This document shows, one piece after another, positions 48,718 through 49,711 of a DNA stretch of 49,711 bases. The stretch spans positions 1 to 49,711 of the forward strand of contig NZ_BCUU01000032.1 in assembly GCF_001591385.1 (NCBI RefSeq). Reading direction: 5' to 3'. Under the pieces are notes generated by a model. That model had not been told where the DNA came from. It saw only the letters and a list, made by a program, of their open reading frames with translations, and did not search any database. Position 1 is the first letter of the stretch. Every line of letters starts with the position of its first letter. Source of the DNA: Variovorax soli NBRC 106424 (lineage in GTDB: Bacteria > Pseudomonadota > Gammaproteobacteria > Burkholderiales > Burkholderiaceae_C). The translations under genes were made by a program, and so were the position numbers.

Positions 48718-49711
48718 TCAGCGCGCCTGGAACAGCAGGCGCAGCAGGCCCTGGGCGCTGACGAAAGCGCTCGGGTCCTGGCTTTCGTCGAGCACGCCGG
48801 CCAGGCGCGCCAGCAGGGCGGGGCTGCGCCGGGCGCGCCACACCGTCAGGTCGACCATCCAGGGGTACTCGTTGAAGCGGTTCGCCAGCTCGTAGGCGGC
48901 GAAGCGGGGCTTGAGCGAAGCCAGGGCCGATTCGTAGGCGGTGCGCACGCCGGCATCGCTGCCGCTTTCCTGCACGATGGCCTGCGCCGCCGCCATGCCG
49001 CTTTCCATGGCCTTGCCGATGCCTTCGCCGGTGAAGAGGTAGGTGCTGCCCGCCGCCTCGCCCGCCACCAGCAGGCCGGGGCGCGACTTGCGGGCGCCGC
49101 CGAGCGAGCAGCGCAGCGGCGCGCCCTTGAGCTCGCCCAGCGCCGCCCCGCCCTCCTGCAGCAACGCTTGCGCCGGCGGGTGCACGCGTGCGAAGGCGGC
49201 CAGCAGTTCGCGCAGGTTGGGTGCGCCTTGATGGTCCCGCTCGGCCCCCCGGCGATGCAGGTAGCCCACGCCGATGTTGAAGCGCCCGCCCCCGGCCGGA
49301 AAGATCCAGCCGTAGCCGCCGCGCAGGGCCTTGTGCCACACCACCTGCAGCCCGCCGATCTGCCCTGCCATGTCGGGCCGGTGCGCGTAGCCGCGCAGGG
49401 CCATGCCGCTGGGCGCACGGCGCTCGCACATGCCGGCGGCTTCCAGCGCCCTGGCGTCGGCGCCGGTGGCCAGCACCGTCCAGCGCGCCCGCACCTCGCA
49501 CACCGATTCGCCCTCGCGCAGGCGGGCGCCGATCACCCGGCCGGCGGCATCTTCCAGCAGGGCTTCCAGCCGAAGCGGTGACTGCCAGCGGGCGCCGGCT
49601 TTCAATGCCGCCTGGCGCAGCATCTCGTCGAGTTCCCGGCGCCGCAGCACGGCAAGCTGCGCCGGCACGGCCAGCGTCCCGCCGCGCGGGGCGAAGCAGT
49701 CGAGCCGGCTC
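48718..49711 (-). CDS. Geranylgeranyl-reductase-like FAD oxidoreductase (5' end outside window)
   Basis: Open frame to the window edge; 330 residues are visible and the N-terminal FAD GxGxxG fold is missing. Visible features: an Asp-rich FAD stretch (WTVLATGADARALEAAG), a WIFPAGGGRFNIGVGYL strand region, then PGLLVAGEAAGSTYLFTGEG with the second FAD motif and GIGKAMESGMAAAQAI. These fit the geranylgeranyl reductase / BchP-like family, which reduces isoprenoid double bonds. In a non-phototroph the substrate is uncertain. It is upstream of the oxidase operon on the same strand. Confidence 0.85.
   Translation of the reverse strand, partial: SRLDCFAPRGGTLAVPAQLAVLRRRELDEMLRQAALKAGARWQSPLRLEALLEDAAGRVIGARLREGESVCEVRARWTVLATGADARALEAAGMCERRAPSGMALRGYAHRPDMAGQIGGLQVVWHKALRGGYGWIFPAGGGRFNIGVGYLHRRGAERDHQGAPNLRELLAAFARVHPPAQALLQEGGAALGELKGAPLRCSLGGARKSRPGLLVAGEAAGSTYLFTGEGIGKAMESGMAAAQAIVQESGSDAGVRTAYESALASLKPRFAAYELANRFNEYPWMVDLTVWRARRSPALLARLAGVLDESQDPSAFVSAQGLLRLLFQAR

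Noticed and set aside
1..49711. Search by eye for tRNA, rRNA, CRISPR arrays, transposases and phage genes
   Set aside because: No cloverleaf with a TTCGAATC-type arm, no regular spaced repeats, and no transposase, integrase or phage structural motifs were found. Small RNAs cannot be excluded by reading alone.

Overview
The window is a high-GC, gene-dense stretch of chromosome. It most resembles Burkholderiales, probably Comamonadaceae (Variovorax/Acidovorax/Ramlibacter-like). The basis is the pgk-pyk-fba-purC order, the azlCD-fmt-def / LysM-dprA-smg neighbourhood, a Bug-family binding protein, the fused indolepyruvate ferredoxin oxidoreductase and the C-rich hairpin repeats between genes. This placement rests on gene content and recalled gene order, not on a search. 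I count about 48 genes. No gap exceeds 300 bases. I saw no rRNA, tRNA, CRISPR array, insertion sequence or prophage.

Layout. 1-2400 (minus): a regulatory trio of a truncated zinc-ribbon/cyclase/AAA protein whose cyclase site looks degenerate, a Crp/Fnr regulator and a PAS-LuxR regulator. 2513-7484 (minus): central metabolism, pgk, pyk, fba and purC. 7760-9183 (plus): an exported pair, a two-cupin lipoprotein and a DUF302 protein, behind a perfect palindrome. 9246-14802 (plus): a tightly packed operon of VOC protein, alpha/beta hydrolase, FAD monooxygenase, 63-aa DUF2783-like protein, metallo-beta-lactamase-fold protein lacking its second metal site, and Bug solute receptor. It looks like catabolism of an unidentified, perhaps aromatic, compound. 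14822-17922 (minus): azlD, azlC, fmt, a lipoprotein and def. 18088-21042 (plus): LysM protein, dprA and smg. 21051-26779 (minus): DUF1631 protein, then secF, secD and yajC. 26964-32957: a fused indolepyruvate ferredoxin oxidoreductase divergent from an Lrp/AsnC regulator, followed by a polar amino acid ABC receptor and permease with no ATPase. 33056-34554: an AbiE-type (type IV) toxin-antitoxin pair. 34586-36202: an MFS exporter with an extra C-terminal domain.

36374-43256 (plus) is a second uncharacterised locus: creatininase-family amidohydrolase, NitT/TauT-type ABC transporter, FAD oxidase, VanB-type reductase and a RutR-like TetR regulator. A TTGACCA-NN-TGGATAA box that closely resembles the E. 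coli RutR operator lies upstream of the first gene. I read it as a candidate uptake and degradation system for a pyrimidine-like or other cyclic amide. 43260-48617 (minus) is a caa3-type cytochrome c oxidase operon. A DUF1269-like membrane protein heads it, it carries two subunit III paralogues, and a 25-codon ORF fits exactly between ctaD and the first subunit III gene with ATGA overlaps at both ends. The window ends in a truncated geranylgeranyl-reductase-like flavoprotein.

The least described material is in the two catabolic loci, the 25-aa ORF of the oxidase operon, the degenerate cyclase and metallo-beta-lactamase-fold proteins, and several apparent RNA-level or operator signals.
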